Positions 22,601-30,161 of a stretch of 41,511 bases of DNA are shown piece by piece. The position numbers and the translations under genes were made by a program. Position 1 is the stretch's first letter. Each line of letters begins with the position of its first letter. The stretch covers positions 1-41,511 of IMG/VR virus record IMGVR_UViG_3300017756_000027. One strand, 5' to 3'. The DNA comes from a virus. The notes under the pieces are model-generated. The model was not told the DNA's origin, ran no database searches, and saw nothing but the letters and a program-made list of their open reading frames with translations.

Positions 22601-22767
22601 CCACGGGCAAACCGGTCAAAGGCGCCTCTCTCCTCCGGCTGTTCGGCAGGTAAGTTCTTAATCAAGGTAGCAAGCCGTCGTGCGTCAGCGGCTGCTGCCT
22701 CATCCCCTGCGTCAGCTGCACTAGAAGCATTGCGCAAGGCTTGCATTAGCTTTTCACGATTGGCCAT
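19693..22767 (-). CDS. Large internal virion / ejection protein, 1024 aa
   Basis: Ala-rich, mainly helical protein of the type ejected by podoviruses before the DNA. It starts MANREKLMQALRNASSAADAG. It has an Ala/Gly-rich hydrophobic stretch at about residues 110-145 (GIAGVAGSGAALAGTVAAPL) that could insert in a membrane, and a Pro-rich C-terminal tail. No enzymatic motif recognised. I choose ATG 22767, in TAATG overlap with the previous stop and with AGGTGG about 8 nt upstream, over GTG at 22779. It is the last late gene and converges on the primase-helicase gene. Confidence 0.8.
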   Translation of the reverse strand: MANREKLMQALRNASSAADAGDEAAAADARRLATLIKNLPAEQPEERGAFDRFARGFGSTLADTVGIVPGAAMELGNLTGITDFEDTSGANMLRRQGEKLGVTNAPGVQPEGIAGVAGSGAALAGTVAAPLMAAAGRAVPMATQATRSGSGAIRGLPSASQLASRNANAVPSGTLSDNLRQIGQVIGTPAAGRPVATGATELAAGTGAAGAGEVAREANGENSWTVPVAEVLAGGALAVTPDLVASGVKTGYNVMSDGVAGQAINTLRRAIGMGGNRGGNTRASQSLAEAASNPAEARLRLLGREGDDVAEDLLSAAQQTGDEGIMAIGAKVRADDPRAFEEWRTVTNRSFNAIREQLRAATNTTDADPAVAVSALNKAKDDAIQNMDDAATLAATNASMRIQQLGPDVPPEQASSIVRRELEAAKNQSRGVQTALWESKDLPKDAAVVPTGFQQWYDESLADMNDADIANVLPASARRFFSKAVPEEPETPQILDARGRPMREVPEEPEILPSTFGELQTIRSEMLRSARAYRGGATPDLNRARLLEDAADSIAADFQDNMTGLSDEGRAAYDRARDYTARYNKRFRQGTVGELLRRNANGAPAVPDEATLTQLLSGKPIVRGIRERDLTTAVGNNPVVWEAMDDFMRHDFAQKAVQGGQLNRAAAETFMRQNEAVFRNRPNLRAVFDDIIQGERSAADLQLQSSDLAKRLNDPKISRAEVFMAKAGQGSVDEGVTKVFSSTDSDVVTRQIIQGLQEDGTGEALRGFKAAVNDGLLARATRRSDQLMGNSGSGEYLSGSYLRQVLGLGQDQGTAETRRVGRVLNELYSTEELAQLRRLANTAFQLERDIAVSPADAVSGDFTGRVTEFLSRFAGARAATALPGGGGGGASIQIAGAGAGLFKGMVQRGMNDPARRMIIDALGNKDRMDVLLRGVKGEDLTPNHRRTLANWIEGMGPILDSEEQSQNQPVTQQPMAPVGNGPAPAANPLPQAPQMPNPAPTPAPAASAPAGAGFEDMYNRVRGR
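21237..21315 (-). repeat. 19-bp direct repeat within the 1024-aa gene
   Basis: TCTCCGGCTCCTCTGGCAC occurs at 21237-21255 and 21297-21315, exactly 60 bp apart. It encodes VPEEPE twice (VPEEPETP and VPEEPEIL), which looks like a short in-frame duplication. Confidence 0.8.
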
Positions 22768-24800
22768 TACTCTGCCCACCTGTTGATTAGTTCTTCATCT
22801 TCCGGGGTTAGGTCGGCACCTGCGGCAGTAGAGGAGCCCCACGCGCCGAGCACAGAGTCTAATTCGGCCTTGTACTGTGTCAGCTTCTCCTCGGCTAGAC
22901 GAGCGTCACGTTGCGTAGTTTTACCCTGGCGAGGATCTTGCGCCATATACTTATTGCGCTCCAAGTCCCGCTCCACTAACCGGCGCATTTCCTCAAAGCG
23001 CGCACGGCCTCGGCTGGGACCTTGGAAAACACTGGCTGGGCTCGCCTTAAGTTCGCCTATCATATCCAGTAACTGGTTAGACACCCGGCCAGAGAACTGT
23101 TCACTCAGTAACACGTCACCTTGGATGCCCAGAGACTTGACGCGGGTGATAGCCTGTTCTACCTCTGGCCGTGGCAGCTCAGCGCCCAGTACGTCGTAAG
23201 CTGTATTGACAGCGTTATCCCACACGGCCCCTACGCCAAACGCACGCTCCACGTCCACCTCATCCTCTGGAGTAGTAGTGGCGGGGCGCTCTGGCACCTG
23301 TGTCGGGGTGCCTACTCGCTCACCAGTGATCTGGTCAAACACCCCGAACTCACCCGTAATCGGGTCGGTAACGCCCCGTGTCCGGCCAAACACTTGGTTA
23401 TACGCGTCATCCCGTGACAGCGTAGGGTCGGCATCCATAAGCGCGTCTATCTGGAGCAACTTAGTCTGGTGGGCAGCGGTGGCGTCATCGGCCTCGGTGT
23501 ACTGGCCTATCCCCTCCATTTCCGCCAGAATGTCGCCCACGTCCCGGCCTGTGGTAGCGGCTATACGCTCCGCCATTACCAGCTTATCGGGCTGCTTGTC
23601 GCCGCCCATACCTGCGCGCTGGGTTATGAACTCCATTTGCTGCTCTGGTCCCATAATGGCCAGGATCTGGCGCTCACGCTCCGTTAAGTTGAGATCCGCT
23701 ACTAGCCCACCTGACTGCGGCGCCGCCTGCTGTGAGCGCTGCGCGACGGCATCACGGCCCTGCTGGCCAACGTCGCCCAGTAACCGTTTAACGTTACGGC
23801 GTTCACGCTCGTACCGGCCACTGCCTGCTGCCTCGCTCACGAACTGGTCGGCATAGGCACCCCGTGCATCATAGAGGGCGTCGATTAACTGCTCCTCGTT
23901 AGCCCCTTGGGGCAATCGCGCAATAGCATCATTGAGGATCTGTACGTTACCCTCACCACTGTGCTGCACCGACATGCTATATAGCGCCTCGGCCACGGCG
24001 GGGTTATCCACCGGGATGCCCAGTTGCTGTGCTTGCTCGGCTACGGGCTGGAAGTGAGTGCGCATAAGGAAACCGCGCTGGGCTTCGTCCAGGGCAGATC
24101 CTTGGTCGGCTACCAGCTGGTCATACGCACGCGTAAACTCCGGCGTACCGGGCTCCATACCTACGAATCGGGTGCTAAACGCCTTGCCCTCTGGCGACTG
24201 CAAGAAGGCGTCCATGGTACCGGCGTTGGACGATATTTGGTGACGCCCGTAAGATACGCCGCCTGGGTCGTCCTGGCCGGTAGACACGGTACCTACCCCG
24301 CCCCCGCTAGACTCGTATTGCTCGGATATGGAGCCTAGTCGGTACTGGGTGGGGCGGCTAGACACTTGGCCGCGTTGAGAGGCGGGGGATGCCTGAGCGC
24401 CTCCGGCCCTGCCGTCAACAGACGCCATGAAGTCAGGGACGGCCACGTCACCGAATAGCTGCTTTTGCCACGCTTCATTGCGCGCTTGCTCAGCTTCAAA
24501 TTGCTGTTGCTGGCGGTCAGCCTGTTGCTGCTGGATGCCCATTTGCTGTTTCTGGAGCGCCTGCTGCTGTTGCTGCGCTTGTTGCTGCTTAAATTGGCCG
24601 TCGGCTTGCATCATGCCCGCAGCGCCCCCGCCCAGCTGCTGAGCAAAGTTACCTTGCGTACCTGTCATGCCTGCGCCAATGCCAGCAAGCGCCTGGATAA
24701 GGCGCTCCTGGTTAGTAGAAGGGGCGGGAGCAGGGTCGCCGCCGAATAGCGTCCCCTGGCCGAATATTTGCTTTAGCTTATTGGGGTCCATGAACGCCAT
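22767..24800 (-). CDS. Internal virion protein with muramidase-like domain, 677 aa
   Basis: The N-terminal region (about 60-110) is extremely Gln-rich (QQQAQQQQQALQKQQMGIQ), probably a coiled coil. Residues about 160-300 contain YESSGGGVGTVSTGQDD and PGGVSYGRHQISSNAGTM, a pattern seen in phage and secreted cell-wall lysozyme-like domains, with E at the start of the motif as probable acid. This protein probably opens peptidoglycan during DNA ejection. Ile/Leu/Glu-rich helices follow to the end. AGGAGA precedes ATG 24800; it overlaps the upstream gene by 23 nt. Confidence 0.8.
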   Translation of the reverse strand: MAFMDPNKLKQIFGQGTLFGGDPAPAPSTNQERLIQALAGIGAGMTGTQGNFAQQLGGGAAGMMQADGQFKQQQAQQQQQALQKQQMGIQQQQADRQQQQFEAEQARNEAWQKQLFGDVAVPDFMASVDGRAGGAQASPASQRGQVSSRPTQYRLGSISEQYESSGGGVGTVSTGQDDPGGVSYGRHQISSNAGTMDAFLQSPEGKAFSTRFVGMEPGTPEFTRAYDQLVADQGSALDEAQRGFLMRTHFQPVAEQAQQLGIPVDNPAVAEALYSMSVQHSGEGNVQILNDAIARLPQGANEEQLIDALYDARGAYADQFVSEAAGSGRYERERRNVKRLLGDVGQQGRDAVAQRSQQAAPQSGGLVADLNLTERERQILAIMGPEQQMEFITQRAGMGGDKQPDKLVMAERIAATTGRDVGDILAEMEGIGQYTEADDATAAHQTKLLQIDALMDADPTLSRDDAYNQVFGRTRGVTDPITGEFGVFDQITGERVGTPTQVPERPATTTPEDEVDVERAFGVGAVWDNAVNTAYDVLGAELPRPEVEQAITRVKSLGIQGDVLLSEQFSGRVSNQLLDMIGELKASPASVFQGPSRGRARFEEMRRLVERDLERNKYMAQDPRQGKTTQRDARLAEEKLTQYKAELDSVLGAWGSSTAAGADLTPEDEELINRWAE

Positions 24801-25206
24801 GTGTGGTGTCTCCTAGAGGGCTTTCGGTGCGCACAAGCCCGTATTCAGCAATGTGCTGCTGCGCTGTTTCCGTGCGAGGGCCGAGGCGCACTGCGATATG
24901 GTCAGGGCTGGGTAACTTATCGTTAATGCTCAGCAGTGCTTGGGCACGTGTGGCGGCGGCAATATCAGCGTGCGGTGCGTGATCAGGCGCAACCAGCGCC
25001 TTACCCGCCATCTCGCTAAAGACGGACTTAACAACGGTGCTAACAACACAGTATTGTTCATTAGTTTCGGGGTGTACATAATTAATATTACTGAATGATT
25101 GATCATCAGCTGCCCTTTCGCCTAAAACTAGCGCTAATTGATTCAGTTCACCCAGCATCGCAGGTGGCCCAAATATAGTGACGCGCTGGACGTAGGCAGT
25201 AGTCAT
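24778..25206 (-). CDS. Hypothetical tail-region protein, 142 aa
   Basis: It begins MTTAYVQRVTIFGPPAMLGE and is coupled by ATGA to the receptor-binding candidate upstream (25203-25206). The middle has ETNEQYCVVSTVVKSVF, the end a polar tail (TTHGVHGPQ). No family recognised. Location suggests a chaperone or cap for the tail protein, or a virion component. Confidence 0.7.
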   Translation of the reverse strand: MTTAYVQRVTIFGPPAMLGELNQLALVLGERAADDQSFSNINYVHPETNEQYCVVSTVVKSVFSEMAGKALVAPDHAPHADIAAATRAQALLSINDKLPSPDHIAVRLGPRTETAQQHIAEYGLVRTESPLGDTTHGVHGPQ

Positions 25207-26048
25207 AGCATCACTCCAGCCCGGCCAGCGTAATAGTTTTCGAGGTTACTCAAATCATCAACTTGCTCATAGCCAATGTAAATGCCGAACAGGTCTGCTG
25301 AGGAGAAGTCAGCCCTATCTCGCCCCACGACGATCTTTCTAGTTCCAAAATTGCCAAAACTCCCAGATGCCGTGCCATCCGCCGCTAATACGCCGTTGTA
25401 CCGCAATCGCGCAGTATCAGTGTCTACATTACGACCTGTTAGCACCGCACTGGCAGGCGCGCTTATATTCGGAGAATCCGCAATTGCATAGTTAGTTCCC
25501 GACGAGTGTGTAGTGAACGACGCGCCTGTTATAGATGACGTTCTGGGAAAATAGATTGCATAATTGGGTGCAACTGTAAGGTCTCCGTCAAGACACACCA
25601 GGGGACTCCTTGAATTAGACGGCTTTCTTGCTGCCGCGCAAACTGTCACTCTATTAACGCCGACAACAATTGGGACGGTTTCGTACTGGGTGTTCACCCC
25701 GTTGAACTCAATCCAATGCAATTCACCGTCAGTTCTATAAACGCCCCTTGCCGAGCTTGTGGGCGCCCGCAAATGATAGCCCCAAGGGCTGAAATCCCTA
25801 ATCGCGCCCACTGGGTCGCCTGCCGAGAGAACAGGGTCGGTCATCGCTGCATCTTTGTAAAGAGCTGTTTGGCCTAAAACCGTTGGCTGAATAACAACCA
25901 TAATGCCTGTCTGACCTGCGCCAAAACGAGCATCCAGCAACACCTGCAGCGGATCAACCGGCGGCGGCGGAGTTGGGCCTTCGCCCCTACGCGTGACCCC
26001 CAGCCACCACGGCCGGTAGGTGGTGGACGGGAACCCTAATACGTTCAT
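25203..26048 (-). CDS. LamG-like tail protein, candidate receptor-binding protein, 281 aa
   Basis: The N-terminal tag YRPWWLGVTRRGEG (residues 10-23) is followed by a Pro linker (PTPPPPVDPL) and a beta-rich body. The last 45 residues (RKIVVGRDRADFSSADLFGI... DLSNLENYYAGRAGVML) match the end of concanavalin/LamG-type phage tail proteins. The tag is shared with the 102-aa protein at 41200-41508, so it is probably a docking segment for the tail or for the 80-aa protein. It is likely to contact the host surface. Lower GC than its neighbours in the body suggests exchange by transfer. Confidence 0.75.
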   Translation of the reverse strand: MNVLGFPSTTYRPWWLGVTRRGEGPTPPPPVDPLQVLLDARFGAGQTGIMVVIQPTVLGQTALYKDAAMTDPVLSAGDPVGAIRDFSPWGYHLRAPTSSARGVYRTDGELHWIEFNGVNTQYETVPIVVGVNRVTVCAAARKPSNSRSPLVCLDGDLTVAPNYAIYFPRTSSITGASFTTHSSGTNYAIADSPNISAPASAVLTGRNVDTDTARLRYNGVLAADGTASGSFGNFGTRKIVVGRDRADFSSADLFGIYIGYEQVDDLSNLENYYAGRAGVML

Positions 26049-26287
26049 TTTGACACCACCACGATAGCCTGATCATCGGCCGCTACGTAGCAGGCGCCCG
26101 TGCCCACCCTGACGAACGCGCTACCGTGCTTAATCCGGTGGAAGGGCGCGTTGGTGGCAGGAGCCGAGGACTGCAGTGTTACCTGCGCGTCACTGCCCCC
26201 GATGTTCTCCAGTAAGAAGTCCTCACCGGCTGCGGCTACCTGCACCCATCCGTCTGCCCGCTCTACTATCACTTTGCTTGTGGCCAT
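26045..26287 (-). CDS. 80-aa tail-module protein, paralogue of 13-258
   Basis: Start ATG 26287 (AGGT about 11 nt upstream) is preferred over GTG 26296, which sits too close to the site. It contains APATNAPFH and RVGTGACYVA, shared with the protein at 13-258, and the WVQV...EDFLLEN segment. It is joined to the LamG-like gene by an ATGA overlap. The paired inheritance suggests an adaptor or chaperone for the RPWWLGV tag. No named family recognised. Confidence 0.85.
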   Translation of the reverse strand: MATSKVIVERADGWVQVAAAGEDFLLENIGGSDAQVTLQSSAPATNAPFHRIKHGSAFVRVGTGACYVAADDQAIVVVSK

Positions 26288-26369
26288 GCTGTGCACTACC
26301 TATTAGCTGTGCCGAACCATTTCGGCGTCTTACCTTCGCCAGGGCACACCTTCTGCCCTGCCCACTGTC
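26288..26369 (-). other. 82-nt gap with two small hairpins
   Basis: On the minus strand GGGCA...TGCCC and GCCGAA...TTCGGC can form stems of 5 and 6 bp. No T-run follows, so a terminator is not supported. They may slow ribosomes or protect mRNA between tail genes. Confidence 0.3.
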
Positions 26370-27341
26370 TTACCCGAACATGCCGCCTAGTAACCCCAGC
26401 CCGCCACCTACCGCCATGCCCATCGGACCCCCAACGGCGCCACCAGACATGCCCGCTAGCATGCCTCCCATAGCTGCGCCACTTGATGCCCCTCCGATAG
26501 CATTGCCTAACCCGCTGCCACCTGACTGCGACGAGCTGGACGTACCGATCATGGGGATGCCTTGAATGGCTGAGGACTCCATTTGCGCCAGAATACGTGG
26601 GTCTTGGAACGCCTGCTGATACTGCTGAAAAGCGAAGTCCCGCATAGCCTGCTCTTGGCTCTGGCCCATCTGAGCCGCCTGCTGCCCTTGGCCCACCATG
26701 CCTTGGCCTGCGCCCAGCAGCCCTTGACCTGCCAACATCTGCAATCGGCCAGCATCGAGACCGGCGCTCTGATTAGCCTGTTGAGCCGCCATGTCCATGC
26801 CTTGCTGGTTCTGCGCTGCCTGTAGGGCAGTGTTATACCCCTGCTGGTTGAGCTGTCCTACGGCCGCCGCCGTACGGTCGGCAAAGCCTCGGTTAGTCTC
26901 GCCTTCCACGATGGCCTGCCGACTGCCCCCGAACGCGCCGGAAGCGATAGCTTGGTCCTCTGTCTGGCCCACCGCCATCTGCCGAGCGCGGTCAAGGTCG
27001 TTGATCGTCTGGTCTACCACCTGCTGTTGGTAGGGGTTCTGAAATTGACTAAGATCCGCTTGGCCCGCGGACACCTGCTGAGGGGTGATGCCCGCTACGT
27101 TCTGCAGCGTGTCCGCACCCTGGTTCATCAGGCCATACCCCTGCTGCCCCATTTGCTGCATCTGCTGCATCTGCTGTTGCATCTCGGGCGTGAAACCGGC
27201 AATCGCCTGTTCAGTAGGATACGCTTGGTACCCTTCCAGGCCCTGGATGGTGCTTAGGTTCTGGCCGATCTGCTGCTTGAGCCAAGGATCTAGCTTCTGC
27301 GTTTGCGTTGAGCTGCCGCCGCCGCTGCCACCTGTTGACAT
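26370..27341 (-). CDS. Gln/Gly-rich tail or ejection protein, 323 aa
   Basis: It starts with a Gly/Ser linker (GGSGGGSSTQTQ), followed by KLDPWLKQQIGQNLSTIQGLE and AIAGFTPEMQQQMQQMQQ, then long Gln/Ala helices and a Gly/Met-rich hydrophobic C-terminus (SGAAMGGMLAGMSGGAVG). The layout is that of small DNA-ejection or inner tail proteins of podoviruses, which can insert in membranes. No sequence family is certain. It lies between tail hub accessory genes and the receptor-binding cassette. Confidence 0.75.
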   Translation of the reverse strand: MSTGGSGGGSSTQTQKLDPWLKQQIGQNLSTIQGLEGYQAYPTEQAIAGFTPEMQQQMQQMQQMGQQGYGLMNQGADTLQNVAGITPQQVSAGQADLSQFQNPYQQQVVDQTINDLDRARQMAVGQTEDQAIASGAFGGSRQAIVEGETNRGFADRTAAAVGQLNQQGYNTALQAAQNQQGMDMAAQQANQSAGLDAGRLQMLAGQGLLGAGQGMVGQGQQAAQMGQSQEQAMRDFAFQQYQQAFQDPRILAQMESSAIQGIPMIGTSSSSQSGGSGLGNAIGGASSGAAMGGMLAGMSGGAVGGPMGMAVGGGLGLLGGMFG

Positions 27342-27342
27342 A

Positions 27343-27720
27343 TTACACCTCTCTCACTAAATGGACCGCGGCCTCTCGATACCCGCGGTGCGCAAGGGCT
27401 CTGGTCCACCCACGGCGTCCTATAATCTCTATTGCATCTGCTCCTACCAGTTTAGCAAACTTTTCAAGCCCGCTGTCGGCTTCTACCAGCGCCTCCAGTT
27501 TACCTCCTGCCAAGAGTACCCTAACGGCGCGGCTATGGGGATAATTGATAATCTCGGTAATGCCTGCATACCCGTCACCTACCCATAACTGCATGTCCTC
27601 GGCCAAAACCCATTTACGGTAGTCGGCCAACGTAGTACCGCCGAACCCGCAGTCTACGGCGGGCTGCAGTAAGTGGGCTACTGAGTCGAATAGTTCGCTT
27701 AACGAAGTAGGGGTACCCAT
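27343..27720 (-). CDS. Small tail-region protein with possible GNAT-like fold, 125 aa
   Basis: The sequence has a strand (DMQLWVGDGYAGITEIINY), an RAVRVLLAGG strand-turn and a C-terminal VGADAIEIIGRRGWTRAL...GYREAAVHLVREV. The GRRGW-x-RAL...GY ending is shared by a family of phage proteins found beside ejection genes, some annotated as acetyltransferase-like. The acetyl-CoA loop is not clearly present, so an enzyme role is doubtful. Start ATG 27720, 3 nt after the previous gene. Confidence 0.65.
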   Translation of the reverse strand: MGTPTSLSELFDSVAHLLQPAVDCGFGGTTLADYRKWVLAEDMQLWVGDGYAGITEIINYPHSRAVRVLLAGGKLEALVEADSGLEKFAKLVGADAIEIIGRRGWTRALAHRGYREAAVHLVREV

Positions 27721-27723
27721 AGG

Positions 27724-28314
27724 TTATTGCTCCGCGTAAAAACGAATACCGTCTAGGGACACCCAGCCGGGGTCAACACTACGGCCTAAAACGTCCCCGC
27801 TGGGCACAACGTCTACCCTGCCAATAGCGTTAGGAGAGGTTACCGCAGGGAATATCAAATTGGCCGTGGGCCGATACCCGCTTGGTAAATTGAAGATAGG
27901 AACGCCTGTTGCCCCCGATTTCACAAGACCACTCAGCACCACTAGCCCTGACGACAGTTTACGGTACCTAGCTGTTATGTAGCCAGCTTCGTAATTAATC
28001 CACCCATTCTGTAAGGTAGGTATCTGCCAACTTTCGTCACCCGCTTCCACTATGCTACCGCCGTTAGACGCTAACTGAGCTGCGGTTAAGATGTTTCCTC
28101 CCTCAGATACTAACTGGCCGGTGGTCAACAGCTTATATTGGTTACCGTTCTCGTCCACATACACATACGGTACATCATGGCCTATGTACATCACTCCGTC
28201 TTGCTGCACCGCTGGACGGCGCTTTAGCTCACGTTCTAGCTGGCGTATCAGCTCAATAACGTAGGTAGCCTGCGGCCCTTTGAACGCAGAAGGTACTTTC
28301 GGTAATAGGCTCAT
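27724..28314 (-). CDS. Tail accessory protein, 196 aa
   Basis: The N-terminal helix ATYVIELIRQLERELKRR is followed by strands with VMYIGHDVPYVYVDENGNQYKLL and a beta-rich C-terminal half (GYITARYRKLSSGLVVLSGLV, FNLPSGYRPTANLIFPAV). The second part resembles the pattern of tail fibre end domains. It is coupled to the hub gene by ATGA. It could be a short fibre or plug; no family is certain. Confidence 0.7.
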   Translation of the reverse strand: MSLLPKVPSAFKGPQATYVIELIRQLERELKRRPAVQQDGVMYIGHDVPYVYVDENGNQYKLLTTGQLVSEGGNILTAAQLASNGGSIVEAGDESWQIPTLQNGWINYEAGYITARYRKLSSGLVVLSGLVKSGATGVPIFNLPSGYRPTANLIFPAVTSPNAIGRVDVVPSGDVLGRSVDPGWVSLDGIRFYAEQ

Positions 28315-29822
28315 CGCTTACCCCCCGCCTTAGTGTCAGCCCTGAGCACCCCTAAACGCCAGTCTGTGTCTTGGTGGGACTCCACCTTAAGTGTCATCTG
28401 CCGTCCTGAAAACCGTACTGGCACGAACCCGCTGTCGTTGGGGTAAAACGGCCCATGAACGGTAGGAGGCAGGCGTGGCGCATATCGCGTGGTAAACTCA
28501 AATCGTAACGCGCTTACATTGTCGCTGTCCCGGTCCGGTATCAGGTTAGTGACCACCATGATGTTTTCCCCATTACCCAGCTCAAAAGGGGCTGACCTCA
28601 CATAAGGCCGTGGGCGAGGCTGAACTGCTAGATCGTGCATATCGTGCTCATGCTCATATACGTGGCCGTCTTGGCCTACTGCCACCGGCCAGTCACTGAC
28701 GCCTTTGGCCTGCCACGCATTGCGTTCCATATACCCGGTATACCAGATACCATCGCGGTAGTTCCACACCACGTAGCGGGTGTTTTTCGTCTCGCCTTTA
28801 GCGGGGAAGAACCACCATACCTCGGAAAACCCGGAATTGTGGCCCGCTACTATGAGGGCGCGCTGGCCGTAGTTAAGGTCCCTGAACACAAAGTCCCATA
28901 CGTCGCACTTAACCGGCTCCACTTGGCCACGGAACATATAGAACCCGTCGGCGCTCATCCACACCGCGAAGTCTGTTACCGCCACTGCCGCGTGGGCACT
29001 TATGGCCCCACAACCATCCCCGACGTGCTCACGGCCGTACCCATAGGGCTGGCCGACGTACCTGACGCTGAACACGTCTACATCTGACAGTACCAACAGT
29101 TCATCGCCAACGGTTACCGCTGTTTGCAGGACACCTCCCGTCTCCAGTTCCAGGTCACCGGCTAGATTGAGTGCGCTAGGCGTCCACTCGTTATAATCCT
29201 CCCTGGCGCTCCACTGTATCTTGCGGGAATTGCCCCCCGCGCCAAGTAACATTAGATGCCGCTCATTAGTGACAATTAGTGCCCTGTTGTCCACTGGGGC
29301 GTTAGGTATTGGCGCCAGTACGTCATCTGCAGGCGTCTCTAAATCACCCGGTTTCCACACAAATATTCGACCATCGGATATACAGGTAGCCAGTAGGAAC
29401 TCCCCCCACCGAGCCATTGACCAGGAATTAGCCTCTAGCGTCAGGCCGGTTGGTGCAGTCCTGGGGGTGCCATACTCCTCCATGCCATAGTTAGCCGCAC
29501 CAAAACCACCGCCTGCGTAAGTAACATCGTACCCTGGTTCAAAGTCTACAGGGGTCACGTCGTTAACATCTGACCCTGCTAGCACGTAACACTTGTTGTG
29601 AGTACCCACCGCCATCCAATCTCGGAACACATTGTCCTGCAGGGTAATGATGGCAGAAGCTCTACCGGCCAACGGGGCTTCTGATATACGCACCCACTTG
29701 CCGATGGGCTGCATAATGCCCTCTATCCACCGAACAAAATTGCAGTCAGTCCACCGGCCTTTGGCTTTAAGCTCTGTACCGGCGTCTCGTATGCCAGGGG
29801 GCAGATTAAATGGAATTAGCAT
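28311..29822 (-). CDS. Tail hub / nozzle protein, P22 gp10-like, 503 aa
   Basis: Beta-propeller-like protein resembling the packaged-DNA stabilisation family (P22 gp10) and T7-type nozzle proteins. Typical pieces are IPFNLPPGIRDAGTELKAKGRWTDCNFVRW at the start (here cut into IPFNLPPG and GRWTDCNFVRW), MAVGTHNKCYVL, WSAREDYNEWTP and LVLSDVDVFSVRYVG. It closes the channel of the filled head and carries later tail parts. The next upstream gene is the holin-like one, with 1 nt between. Confidence 0.75.
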   Translation of the reverse strand: MLIPFNLPPGIRDAGTELKAKGRWTDCNFVRWIEGIMQPIGKWVRISEAPLAGRASAIITLQDNVFRDWMAVGTHNKCYVLAGSDVNDVTPVDFEPGYDVTYAGGGFGAANYGMEEYGTPRTAPTGLTLEANSWSMARWGEFLLATCISDGRIFVWKPGDLETPADDVLAPIPNAPVDNRALIVTNERHLMLLGAGGNSRKIQWSAREDYNEWTPSALNLAGDLELETGGVLQTAVTVGDELLVLSDVDVFSVRYVGQPYGYGREHVGDGCGAISAHAAVAVTDFAVWMSADGFYMFRGQVEPVKCDVWDFVFRDLNYGQRALIVAGHNSGFSEVWWFFPAKGETKNTRYVVWNYRDGIWYTGYMERNAWQAKGVSDWPVAVGQDGHVYEHEHDMHDLAVQPRPRPYVRSAPFELGNGENIMVVTNLIPDRDSDNVSALRFEFTTRYAPRLPPTVHGPFYPNDSGFVPVRFSGRQMTLKVESHQDTDWRLGVLRADTKAGGKR

Positions 29823-29823
29823 G

Positions 29824-30159
29824 TCATTTGCCTCGGATGGGCAGCCACTTGGCTAGGGCGGCTTTCATGGATTCAGGCCCTAGCCACCCCATAAACGTGG
29901 TGACCGCCACTGCTTGGCCCGTGGGTAGCGCATAGTATTCCGCTACCCCCCACCCTATGAGCGCGATCATACCTACTACGGGCACCTCTAAGAATAGTTT
30001 ACTCGACCAAAACTTATCCCTGGCGCCGCTCTTAACGTCCTCTGCTATCTTAGCTAACATGCCAATGCCTGCTGCAGCTAGAGCTGCTAGTATGCCTACC
30101 GCCCACTGTACCCAGTCTGGGGCGTGCGTTAGCCACTCTGGGAAATTTCTCCATGGCAT
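29824..30159 (-). CDS. Holin-like membrane protein, 111 aa
   Basis: Hydrophobic segments lie at about residues 18-36 (VQWAVGILAALAAAGIGML), 57-74 (VPVVGMIALIGWGVAEYYA) and 80-93 (TGQAVAVTTFMGWLG). The end GWLGPESMKAALAKWL fits the LydA/lambda-S-type holin pattern. It sits among tail genes, away from the amidase, so it is a second holin candidate. An antiholin or a virion-linked role is also possible. No catalytic residue. Confidence 0.7.
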   Translation of the reverse strand: MPWRNFPEWLTHAPDWVQWAVGILAALAAAGIGMLAKIAEDVKSGARDKFWSSKLFLEVPVVGMIALIGWGVAEYYALPTGQAVAVTTFMGWLGPESMKAALAKWLPIRGK

Positions 30160-30161
30160 AT

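Noticed and set aside
22783-24749. Long plus-strand frames opposite the 677-aa and 1024-aa genes
   Set aside because: They are shadows caused by codon bias of the minus-strand genes; compositions are Ser/Arg/Cys-rich and there is no matching gene context.
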